The notes below the pieces were generated by a model that was given only the letters and a program-made list of their open reading frames with translations, ran no database searches and was not told where the DNA came from. From assembly GCA_903933475.1 (NCBI GenBank), contig CAIZKE010000360.1:1-5601 (forward strand): a stretch of 5,601 bases of DNA, read 5' to 3'. Source of the stretch: an uncultured Alphaproteobacteria bacterium (GTDB lineage: Bacteria; Pseudomonadota; Alphaproteobacteria; Caulobacterales; Caulobacteraceae). Positions 1-5,601 of this stretch are shown here, piece after piece; position 1 is the first letter of the stretch; each line of letters starts with the position of its first letter. A program made the translations under genes and the position numbers.

Positions 1-1555
1 CGTCGGCGTCTGGACAGAGGATGTCACCGAGGCCGAGGAACTGCGTGAGGCCCTGCGGCGCAACGTCGAGGCCCACGACGAAACCCTGAACCACATCGCC
101 GACTCCGTCGCCATCTTCACCCCGTCCCGGCGACTGGACTTCCACAACACCGCCTTCGCCGAGATGTTCGGCCTCGAGCCGGCCTGGCTGGCCGAGCGGC
201 CAACCCATGGCGAGGTCCTCGACCGGCTGCGCCAACGCCGGCGCCTGCCGGAGACGGCGGACTACGCCCGCTGGAAGGCGGCGGAACTCGAGCGCTACAG
301 CCAGCTCGACTCCGCCCCGGATGAGCTCTGGAGCCTTCCGGACGGCCGCACCCTGAGGGTAGTTCGCCAGTCCCACCCCCTCGGCGGCATCGTCCTGCTC
401 TTCTCGGACATCACCGGCGAGCTTCGCCTGAAGGCCCAGTACAACAGCCTGATCCAGGTTCAGCAGGCCACTCTCGACAAGCTGAACGACGCCGTCGCGG
501 TCTTCGGATCGGACGGGCGCCTGCGGCTGCACAACGAGGCCTTCGAGCGGTTCTGGAACATTCCCCATCAGGCCCTGGGCGAGGTCATGGACTTCGAGGG
601 CGTGGTCGAGCTCTGCCTGCCCCGCCTGCATGACCAGGGATTCTGGCGCGAGATGAAGGGACGGGTGGCCGACACCGACCCTGCCGCGCGGGCACCCGCC
701 GCCGGCGAAGTCCGAACCTCGGATGGCCGGATCGTGGCCCACCAGTCCCGGCCCCTGCCGGACGGGGCGACGCTCATCGCCTTCACCGACGTCACCGACG
801 CGCGCCGCCTCGAGCGGGCCCTCGCCGACCGCAGCGCGGCCCTGGCAGAGGCCGAGCGGCTCAAGCGGGACTTCGTGGGCAATGTCTCCTACGAGCTGCG
901 CACCCCGCTGACGACGATCATCGGCTATTCCGAACTGCTGGAAGGGCTCGGCGAGCAGCTGCCCGGCCGGGCGCTTGGGCACGCCGAGGCGATCCGCCAG
1001 GCGGCGGAACATCTGGGCCGGTCAATCGACGACGTCCTCGACATGGCGCAGATCGATGCCGGGGAGATGGCGCTCGACCTCGAGGACGTGAACGTCGCCC
1101 GGCTCCTGGAGGCGGCGGCGGTGCGGTGGTCCGACGAGGCGGAGGCTGCGCAGGTCCGGCTGGTGGCGGAATGCCCCGACGACCTTGGCCTGATGCGGGG
1201 CGACCCCCGGCGGCTGTCGCAATTGCTCGACCACCTTATCGTGAACGCCCTGGGTCAGACTCCGAAGGGCGGCCGCATCACCCTCGGCGCCCGTCGCACC
1301 CTGGGCGAGGTCCAGGTCCAGGTGACCGATACCGGGCGCGGCATTCCCTTCCACGTCCAGGCCAATATCTTTGATCGCTTCGTCGGTCGCGAAAGGGGCG
1401 GGCCGGGCCTCGGCCTCGCCCTGGTGAAGGCCCTGGTCGACCTGCATGGCGGTTGGGTGGCCCTGGAGAGTGAACCCGGGGCCGGGGCGACCTTTACCTG
1501 TCACCTGCCGGAACGCGCCGAAGGCGCGGCGGGCCACCCCGAACTGGAGTTCTGA
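1..1555 (+). CDS. divL: DivL-type tyrosine-box histidine kinase homologue (5' end beyond window)
   Basis: The reading frame is open from base 2, so the ATG at 164 is internal and the gene starts left of the window; 517 residues are visible. Domains by visible residue: tail of an upstream PAS (about 1-12), a PAS-like domain (about 26-140), a second PAS-like domain (about 152-267), a short coiled linker, a DHp dimerisation helix (about 288-356) and a HATPase_c domain (about 399-503). The H-box reads SYELRTPL, with Tyr297 (codon 890-892) where histidine kinases carry the phosphorylated His. This is the hallmark of DivL, the essential membrane-associated cell-cycle protein that binds DivK and controls CckA and so CtrA. 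Caulobacter DivL has about 769 residues with Tyr550; adding the offset of 253 gives 770 here, so the fit is close and about 250 N-terminal residues are missing. G1 (DTGRG, 443-447), F (IFDRF, 456-460) and G2 (GPGLGLAL, 467-474) boxes are present, but the N box is weakened. DivL identity rests on Tyr and length; a PAS kinase paralogue is the alternative. Confidence 0.88.
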   Translation, partial: VGVWTEDVTEAEELREALRRNVEAHDETLNHIADSVAIFTPSRRLDFHNTAFAEMFGLEPAWLAERPTHGEVLDRLRQRRRLPETADYARWKAAELERYSQLDSAPDELWSLPDGRTLRVVRQSHPLGGIVLLFSDITGELRLKAQYNSLIQVQQATLDKLNDAVAVFGSDGRLRLHNEAFERFWNIPHQALGEVMDFEGVVELCLPRLHDQGFWREMKGRVADTDPAARAPAAGEVRTSDGRIVAHQSRPLPDGATLIAFTDVTDARRLERALADRSAALAEAERLKRDFVGNVSYELRTPLTTIIGYSELLEGLGEQLPGRALGHAEAIRQAAEHLGRSIDDVLDMAQIDAGEMALDLEDVNVARLLEAAAVRWSDEAEAAQVRLVAECPDDLGLMRGDPRRLSQLLDHLIVNALGQTPKGGRITLGARRTLGEVQVQVTDTGRGIPFHVQANIFDRFVGRERGGPGLGLALVKALVDLHGGWVALESEPGAGATFTCHLPERAEGAAGHPELEF

Positions 1556-1573
1556 GCCCGTCCGCGGCCAGGG

Positions 1574-1894
1574 TCAGTGCTGGCTTTCGGGCAGGCGGAC
1601 CACGATGCCGTCGAGGCCGTCGGTGATCTTGATCTGGCAGGCCAGGCGGCTGTTCGGCTCCACGCCCTCGGCGAAATCCAGCATGGACTCCTCCATTGCG
1701 GACTTGTCGCCGGTCTTGTCGAGCCAGGCGGGGTCCACATAGACGTGGCAGGTGGCGCAGGCGCAGGCGCCGCCGCAGTCAGCGTCGATGCCCGGCACGT
1801 TGTTCTTCACGGCGACTTCCATGACCGACAGGCCAGTCTTGCCGTCATGGACGTGCTCGGTGCCGTCGTGTTCGATGTAGGTAATCTTGGCCAT
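1574..1894 (-). CDS. [2Fe-2S] ferredoxin, adrenodoxin/putidaredoxin type
   Basis: A complete 106-residue protein, the usual size for adrenodoxin-like bacterial ferredoxins. The cluster ligands follow the family pattern C-x5-C-x2-C-x36-C: Cys40, Cys46, Cys49 and Cys86, within CGGACACATCH and later LACQI. Cys44 is an extra cysteine inside the loop and not an expected ligand. The acidic stretch after the loop (about 67-80, EESMLDFAEG) matches the region that docks the reductase in this family. It is a soluble one-electron carrier. The ATG at 1894 has a strong Shine-Dalgarno (GAGGAAAG, 5 nt upstream) and fixes the start. It lies 24 nt after the FAD ferredoxin reductase and is probably co-transcribed with it, which makes that enzyme its likely electron donor. 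The acceptor is not visible: a P450 or other monooxygenase is one option, Fe-S assembly (as for isc-associated Fdx) another. No hscA, iscA or P450 gene lies alongside to decide. Family assignment is firm; the pathway is not. Confidence 0.95.
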   Translation of the reverse strand: MAKITYIEHDGTEHVHDGKTGLSVMEVAVKNNVPGIDADCGGACACATCHVYVDPAWLDKTGDKSAMEESMLDFAEGVEPNSRLACQIKITDGLDGIVVRLPESQH

Positions 1895-1899
1895 AGGTT

Positions 1900-1907
1900 C
1901 TTTCCTC
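1900..1907 (-). promoter_or_regulatory. Shine-Dalgarno of the ferredoxin gene
   Basis: Read on the minus strand this is GAGGAAAG, ending 5 nt before the ATG at 1894. It lies wholly in the 24-nt gap after the reductase stop codon. The same octamer precedes sdhB, and it supports the chosen ferredoxin start. Confidence 0.8.
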
Positions 1908-1918
1908 GCCTCGCCGGC

Positions 1919-3151
1919 TTACGCCGCAGCGACCTCTTTCATGGAAACCGAAGTGTCCGCAAGTCTCTGCTTGTCCACCGGCCTGCGGGAGCCGATGAGC
2001 TGCCGGCCCATCATGAATTCGGGCGGCGAATTGATAGCCTCCACCGCTTGGACCTGATCGCCCTTAAGATGGAAGATGGCGAAGTGGCCCGAGGCGGGAT
2101 CTCCCCGGACCAGGGACTGGTCGGAATCGAAGTTGTAGCCAGCGATCTGGAGCTTGATGTCGTACTGGTCCGACCACTGCCAGGGGGTCTCCCCCGCTGG
2201 CGCGGGCCGCCCGGTGATGGCACAGGCGACCTGCTTAGCCTGTTCCAGGGCGTTGGGTACGCTCTCCATGCGGAAGTCACGACCGTAGATGGGCATGGGC
2301 CTCAGGGTCACGTCGCCGATGGCGAAGATGGCCGGGTCGGAGGTGCGGGCCTCCAGGTCGACGACCACGCCCCGGTTGACGGCCAGTCCGGCCTCCTGGG
2401 CGATCTCCTGGTTCGGGACAGCGCCCACGCCCACCAGGGCCAGGTCGCAGTCAATCACCCGGCCATCGGCCAGCTCCACGCCGGTCACCTTGCCGCCCTC
2501 GCCGCGGAAACCCGTGACCGAGGCCCCGGTCAGGAAGCGCACCCCGTGACCCTCATGGACCTGGCAGAAGAAGTTCGAAAGCACCTCGCCGGCCACCCGG
2601 GCCAGGATGCGGGGCTCGCGCTCGAGAACCACGGCGTCGGCGCCGAGGGCCCGGGCCGAAGCCGCGGCCTCCAGGCCGATGTAACCACCGCCCACCACCG
2701 CCATTGTCCTGCCGGGGCCCAGGGCGGCCTTCAGGGCTTCGGCGTCTGCGGCGGTGCGCAGTTCAAAAATCCCGTCGAGGTCCGCCCCGGGGATCGGCAG
2801 GCGGATCGGACGGGCTCCGGTGGCGAGAACGAGGACGTCGTAGGCGAGCTCCGACCCGTCCGAAAGGGCCAGGACCTTTCGGGCGCGGTCAATGCTGACG
2901 CCCCGCACCGAGGGCCGGAAATCGATCCGGTTTCCGGCGTAGAACTCAAGCGGCTTGAGGGCCAGGGACTCGGCGTCGGCCTCACCCTTCAGCCAGGCCT
3001 TGGACAGGGGCGGTCTCTGGTAGGGCGGAATGGGCTCCTCGCCCACGAGGGTGACCGCGCCGGCATGGCCATACTGGCGCAACAGTGCCGCCAGGGTCCC
3101 GCCAGCGTGGCCGGCACCGACGATCACGACATGGGCGTCTGCAGAGGTCAT
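1919..3151 (-). CDS. NADH-dependent FAD ferredoxin reductase (putidaredoxin reductase family)
   Basis: A complete 410-residue flavoprotein, the normal length for putidaredoxin/rhodocoxin-type reductases. Domains: N-terminal FAD-binding Rossmann fold with GAGHAGG (12-18); the family signature PPYQRPPLSKAWL (42-54); ATGARP (110-115); an inserted NAD-binding fold with GGGYIGLE (154-161), followed by a strand ending in Glu177, an acidic residue typical of NADH rather than NADPH preference; the second FAD motif AIGD (277-280); and a C-terminal reductase domain with WSDQYDIKLQIAGY (326-339). It should move electrons from NADH through FAD to a [2Fe-2S] ferredoxin, very likely the one encoded 24 nt downstream. 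The ATG at 3151 places the FAD motif close to the N-terminus as usual, and an in-frame TAA at 3190-3188 leaves no upstream ATG or GTG. Its Shine-Dalgarno is weak, in contrast with its neighbours. It sits 73 nt after sdhB, so it may be read from the sdh operon, from its own promoter, or both. The physiological partner oxygenase, if any, is not in view. Confidence 0.93.
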   Translation of the reverse strand: MTSADAHVVIVGAGHAGGTLAALLRQYGHAGAVTLVGEEPIPPYQRPPLSKAWLKGEADAESLALKPLEFYAGNRIDFRPSVRGVSIDRARKVLALSDGSELAYDVLVLATGARPIRLPIPGADLDGIFELRTAADAEALKAALGPGRTMAVVGGGYIGLEAAASARALGADAVVLEREPRILARVAGEVLSNFFCQVHEGHGVRFLTGASVTGFRGEGGKVTGVELADGRVIDCDLALVGVGAVPNQEIAQEAGLAVNRGVVVDLEARTSDPAIFAIGDVTLRPMPIYGRDFRMESVPNALEQAKQVACAITGRPAPAGETPWQWSDQYDIKLQIAGYNFDSDQSLVRGDPASGHFAIFHLKGDQVQAVEAINSPPEFMMGRQLIGSRRPVDKQRLADTSVSMKEVAAA

Positions 3152-3159
3152 GTGGTCCA

Positions 3160-3186
3160 GATGCAGAAAAGTGACGGGGCCGTCAA
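3160..3186 (-). promoter_or_regulatory. Candidate internal promoter for the reductase-ferredoxin pair, possibly leaderless
   Basis: On the minus strand TTGACGG (3186-3180) fits the Caulobacter housekeeping -35 element TTGACGS exactly. After 12 nt comes TCTGCATC (3167-3160), which matches 5 of the 7 specified positions of the -10 element GCTANAWC; the spacing is within the known 10-14 nt. Transcription would begin only a few bases before the ATG at 3151, giving an almost leaderless mRNA, which would fit the poor Shine-Dalgarno there. The -35 is strong and the -10 mediocre, so this is a prediction only. A GANTC site lies just upstream (3194-3198). Confidence 0.3.
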
Positions 3187-3216
3187 CTTACGGGATTCGG
3201 TGGGAGCCGCAGGACG

Positions 3217-3230
3217 GTCAGACGTCAGAC
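3217..3230. repeat. Tandem 7-bp direct repeat at the sdhB stop codon
   Basis: Two exact adjacent copies of GTCAGAC (3217-3223 and 3224-3230) span the last sense codon and stop codon of sdhB and run into the gap before the reductase. The second copy contains the sdhB TGA. It may be a simple local duplication. No function is evident, and it cannot form a terminator. Confidence 0.6.
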
Positions 3231-4007
3231 CACCCGCTCCGCCATCATCTTCTTCACCTCGCCGATCGCCTTGGCGGGGTTGAGGCCCTTGGGGCAGACC
3301 TGGGCGCAGTTCATGATGGTGTGGCAGCGGTAGAGCTTGAACGGATCCTCGAGGGCATCGAGACGCTCGCCCGTGGCCTCGTCCCGGCTGTCGATCAGCC
3401 AGCGATAGGCATGCAGCAGGGTGGCGGGACCGAGGTAGCGGTCGCCGTTCCACCAGTAGCTGGGGCAGGAGGTCGAGCAGCAGGCGCACAGTATGCACTC
3501 ATAGAGGCCATCCAGCTTTTCGCGATCCTCCGGGCTCTGGGACCATTCGGTCTGGGGCTCGGGGGTGGTGGTCTTGAGCCAGGGCTCGATCGAGGCGTAC
3601 TGGGCATAGAAATGGGTCAGGTCGGGGACCAGGTCCTTGACCACCGGCATGTGCGGCAGGGGGCTGATCTGGCAGGTCGACCCATGCGCGTCTTCGTGGC
3701 CGTGGATACAGGCCAGGGTGTTGCGACCGCCGATATTCATGGCACACGACCCACAGACGCCCTCGCGGCAGGACCGCCGGAAGGTCAGGGTCGGGTCCAT
3801 GGAGTTCTTGATGTGGATGAGCACGTCCAGGACCATGGGGCCGCAGGCAGCGACATCGACGTCATAGGTATCCCAACGCGGATTGCCGGTTCCCTCCGGG
3901 TCGTAGCGATAGATCCGGAAGGACTTCAGCGTCTTCGCGCCGGCGGGGGCCGGATAGTGGCGACCCTTCTGGACCCGGGAGTTCTTCGGCAGGGCGAGTT
4001 CGACCAT
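3225..4007 (-). CDS. sdhB: Succinate dehydrogenase iron-sulfur subunit
   Basis: A complete 260-residue complex II subunit, a typical alphaproteobacterial length (E. coli SdhB has 238). It relays electrons from FAD in SdhA to ubiquinone at the inner membrane. The N-terminal ferredoxin-like domain has the [2Fe-2S] ligands Cys80, Cys85, Cys88 and Cys100 (SCREGVCGSCAMNI). The C-terminal domain has CILCACCSTSCP (171-182) and CHTIMNCAQVCPKGLNP (228-244). By comparison with E. coli, Cys171, Cys174, Cys177 and Cys238 bind the [4Fe-4S] cluster, and Cys181, Cys228 and Cys234 the [3Fe-4S] cluster. Trp186 and His229 correspond to the quinone-site Trp164 and His207 of E. coli. All ligands are intact. The ATG at 4007 is supported by GAGGAAAG 6 nt upstream. 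The gene follows sdhA by 36 nt on the same strand, the usual sdhCDAB order, so co-translation as an operon is expected. The gap holds a short perfect palindrome (4033-4042) of no clear role. Confidence 0.98.
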   Translation of the reverse strand: MVELALPKNSRVQKGRHYPAPAGAKTLKSFRIYRYDPEGTGNPRWDTYDVDVAACGPMVLDVLIHIKNSMDPTLTFRRSCREGVCGSCAMNIGGRNTLACIHGHEDAHGSTCQISPLPHMPVVKDLVPDLTHFYAQYASIEPWLKTTTPEPQTEWSQSPEDREKLDGLYECILCACCSTSCPSYWWNGDRYLGPATLLHAYRWLIDSRDEATGERLDALEDPFKLYRCHTIMNCAQVCPKGLNPAKAIGEVKKMMAERVV

Positions 4008-4013
4008 TGGGCT

Positions 4014-4021
4014 CTTTCCTC
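4014..4021 (-). promoter_or_regulatory. Shine-Dalgarno of sdhB
   Basis: Minus-strand GAGGAAAG ends 6 nt before the sdhB ATG at 4007, in the 36-nt gap after the sdhA stop. It is the same octamer as before the ferredoxin gene and supports this start for sdhB. Confidence 0.8.
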
Positions 4022-4043
4022 GAATTCCGTCTGCAGGCCTGCG

Positions 4044-5601
4044 TCAGTACACCCGCGCCTTGGGCGGGATGGGCGCGATGTCGTTGGTCATGGTGTAGTC
4101 GTGCACGGGCCGGTAATCGATGACCACCTTGCCCGTGATGTCGTCCATCCAGGTCAGGGTGTGCTTCATCCAGTTGGCGTCATCCCGGTCGGGATGATCC
4201 TCGTGGGCGTGGGCACCGCGGCTCTCGGTGCGGTTGGCGGCCCCGGCGACGGTAACCACCGCCTGCACGACCAGGTTCTCGAACTCGAGGGTCTCGACGA
4301 GATCGGTGTTCCAGATCAGGCCCCGGTCGGACACCTTGATGTCCTTGCGCCGGTCCTGCACGGACTGCAGACGTTTCACGCCGGAAGCGAGGCTGTCGGC
4401 AGTGCGGAACACCGCGGCGTCCTCCTGCATGGCCTGCTGCATTTCCAGCCTCAGGGCGGCCGTGGTCGTCGAGCCGTCGGCGAACCTCAGCCGGTCGAAG
4501 CGAGCCAGGTGGCCGTCCGACATGGAGGGTTTCAGTTCAGGCTGGGTGGCTCCGGCCTTCAGGACGTCCGCCGCCCGCAGGGCCGCGGAACGACCGAAGA
4601 CCACCAGGTCGATCAGGCTGTTGGAGCCCAGCCGGTTGGCGCCGTGGACCGAGACGCAGGCGGCCTCGCCAACGGACATCAGGCCCGGAACCACGCGGTC
4701 GGGATCGTCGCCCACCCGGGTGACCACTTCGGAGTAGAAGTTCGTGGGGATGCCGCCCATGTTGTAGTGCACGGTCGGCAGGACCGGGATGGGCTTCTTG
4801 GTCACGTCGACGCCGGCGAAGATCCGGGCGCTCTCGGAGATGCCCGGCAGGCGCTCGGCCAGGATCTTGGGATCCAGGTGGTCGAGGTGCAGGTGGATGT
4901 GATCCTTGTTCGGACCCACCCCGCGTCCCTCGCGGATCTCGATGGTCATGGCCCGGCTGACCATGTCGCGGGGCGCCAGGTCCTTCACGGTGGGCGCATA
5001 GCGCTCCATGAAGCGCTCGCCCTCGGAGTTGGTCAGGTAGCCGCCCTCGCCCCGGGCGCCCTCGGTGATCAGGCAGCCGGCGCCATAGATGCCGGTGGGG
5101 TGGAACTGGACGAACTCCATGTCCTGCAACGGCAACCCGGCGCGCAGGGCCATGCCGCCACCGTCGCCGGTGCAGGTGTGCGCCGAGGTGCAGGAGAAAT
5201 AGGCGCGACCGTAGCCGCCGGTGGCGAGGATCACGAGGTGGGCGCGGAAGCGGTGCAGCGTCCCATCGGCGAGGTTGAGCGCCACCACACCGCGGCACTC
5301 ACCACCTTCCATGATGAGGTCGATGGCGAAGTATTCGATGAAGAACTCGGCTTCGTTCTTCAGCGACTGCTGGTAGAGCGTGTGCAACATCGCGTGGCCG
5401 GTGCGGTCTGCGGCGGCGCAGGTGCGCTGCGCGATGCCCTTGCCGTACTGCGTGGTCATGCCGCCGAAGGGGCGCTGGTAGATGCGTCCGTCAGGCGTGC
5501 GCGAGAACGGCACGCCGTAGTGCTCGAGCTCGATGACGGCGGCGGGCGCCTCCTTGCACATGAACTCGATGGCGTCCTGGTCGCCGAGCCAGTCCGACCC
5601 C
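4044..5601 (-). CDS. sdhA: Succinate dehydrogenase flavoprotein subunit (5' end beyond window)
   Basis: The frame runs off the right edge: upstream of the internal Met at 5561 it continues as GSDWLGDQDAIEF, a conserved SdhA stretch. About 518 of roughly 595-600 residues are visible. The missing part holds the N-terminal FAD Rossmann motif and the histidine that binds FAD covalently. The protein oxidises succinate to fumarate in the TCA cycle as the peripheral subunit of complex II. Visible landmarks by fragment residue: PFGGMTTQYG (44-53); FHPTG with His167 (E. coli His242); PRDMVSR with Arg211, the probable catalytic proton-transfer Arg (E. coli Arg286); HYNMGG with His278 (E. coli His354); and GANRLGSNSL with Arg323 (E. 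coli Arg399). The C-terminal domain has the conserved NRTESRGAHAHEDHPDRDD segment and ends in Tyr. No key residue is missing. Its close linkage to sdhB rules out fumarate reductase or L-aspartate oxidase as better names. sdhC and sdhD are expected just right of the window. Confidence 0.97.
   Translation of the reverse strand, partial: GSDWLGDQDAIEFMCKEAPAAVIELEHYGVPFSRTPDGRIYQRPFGGMTTQYGKGIAQRTCAAADRTGHAMLHTLYQQSLKNEAEFFIEYFAIDLIMEGGECRGVVALNLADGTLHRFRAHLVILATGGYGRAYFSCTSAHTCTGDGGGMALRAGLPLQDMEFVQFHPTGIYGAGCLITEGARGEGGYLTNSEGERFMERYAPTVKDLAPRDMVSRAMTIEIREGRGVGPNKDHIHLHLDHLDPKILAERLPGISESARIFAGVDVTKKPIPVLPTVHYNMGGIPTNFYSEVVTRVGDDPDRVVPGLMSVGEAACVSVHGANRLGSNSLIDLVVFGRSAALRAADVLKAGATQPELKPSMSDGHLARFDRLRFADGSTTTAALRLEMQQAMQEDAAVFRTADSLASGVKRLQSVQDRRKDIKVSDRGLIWNTDLVETLEFENLVVQAVVTVAGAANRTESRGAHAHEDHPDRDDANWMKHTLTWMDDITGKVVIDYRPVHDYTMTNDIAPIPPKARVY

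Noticed and set aside
164..166. ATG as the start of the PAS kinase
   Set aside because: The frame is open to the left edge and the upstream residues complete a PAS domain (LNHIADSVAIF, then FHNTAFAEMFG), so this Met is internal.
1514..1528. Perfect hairpin, 6-bp stem with a 3-nt loop (cgcgcc gaa ggcgcg), near the end of divL
   Set aside because: It lies inside coding sequence and has no T run on either strand, so it is not supported as a terminator. Such GC stems are common at this base composition.
1022..1537. A 171-codon open frame on the - strand opposite divL
   Set aside because: It is antisense to the well-conserved DHp and HATPase region of divL and encodes no recognisable motif.
1541..1552. 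Inverted repeat gaact-gg-agttc at the divL 3' end
   Set aside because: The arms are 5 bp with a 2-nt centre, it is coding, and nothing suggests an operator or terminator here.
2060..2068. TTAA motif as half of a CtrA box
   Set aside because: There is no second TTAA at the required 7-nt spacing, and it lies inside the reductase coding region.
1577..3283. A 568-codon open frame on the + strand
   Set aside because: It lies antisense to the ferredoxin and reductase genes, both of which have full family motifs. It shows no recognisable domain and is the usual result of few stop codons in high-GC DNA.
4033..4042. Perfect 10-bp palindrome gcaggcctgc between sdhA and sdhB
   Set aside because: It is too short, has no spacer for a hairpin loop and no T run. 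It probably arises by chance next to the sdhA stop.
4537..5298. A 253-codon, very Arg/Pro/Gly-rich frame on the same strand as sdhA
   Set aside because: It is an off-frame reading of the highly conserved sdhA sequence, and its composition is typical of a GC-rich shadow frame.

Overview
The window is ordinary, gene-dense, high-GC alphaproteobacterial chromosome. It most resembles the Caulobacterales (Caulobacter, Phenylobacterium or Brevundimonas type). The reasons are a DivL-type histidine-kinase homologue with tyrosine in place of the phospho-accepting histidine, a succinate dehydrogenase operon of alphaproteobacterial type, and very little space between genes. The genus cannot be fixed from sequence reading alone.

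Layout, left to right. (1) The 3' two thirds of divL lies on the + strand from the left edge to 1555. It carries two PAS-like domains, a DHp helix with Tyr instead of His, and a HATPase_c domain. (2) An 18-nt convergent gap follows (1556-1573). (3) On the - strand, read from right to left, is a run of four genes. These are sdhA (flavoprotein, 5' end beyond the right edge), sdhB (iron-sulfur subunit), an NADH-dependent FAD ferredoxin reductase, and a small adrenodoxin-type [2Fe-2S] ferredoxin. Gaps between them are 36, 73 and 24 nt. The 73-nt gap holds a candidate internal promoter close enough to the reductase ATG to give a leaderless transcript.

How they work together. SdhA and SdhB form the catalytic arm of complex II, which oxidises succinate and passes electrons through FAD and three Fe-S clusters to quinone. 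The membrane subunits are not in view and would be expected beyond the right edge. The reductase and ferredoxin form a separate two-protein chain, NADH to FAD to [2Fe-2S], feeding an acceptor that is not in the window (a cytochrome P450, an oxygenase or an Fe-S assembly step are possible). DivL is functionally unrelated: it is a cell-cycle polarity and signalling protein that controls the CckA-CtrA pathway.

I found no mobile element, CRISPR array, tRNA or rRNA, and no convincing undescribed system. No stretch longer than 73 nt lacks a gene. The most noteworthy items are the Tyr-for-His pseudokinase signature with a weakened N box in DivL, the orphan ferredoxin/reductase pair behind sdhB, and the possible leaderless promoter between them.
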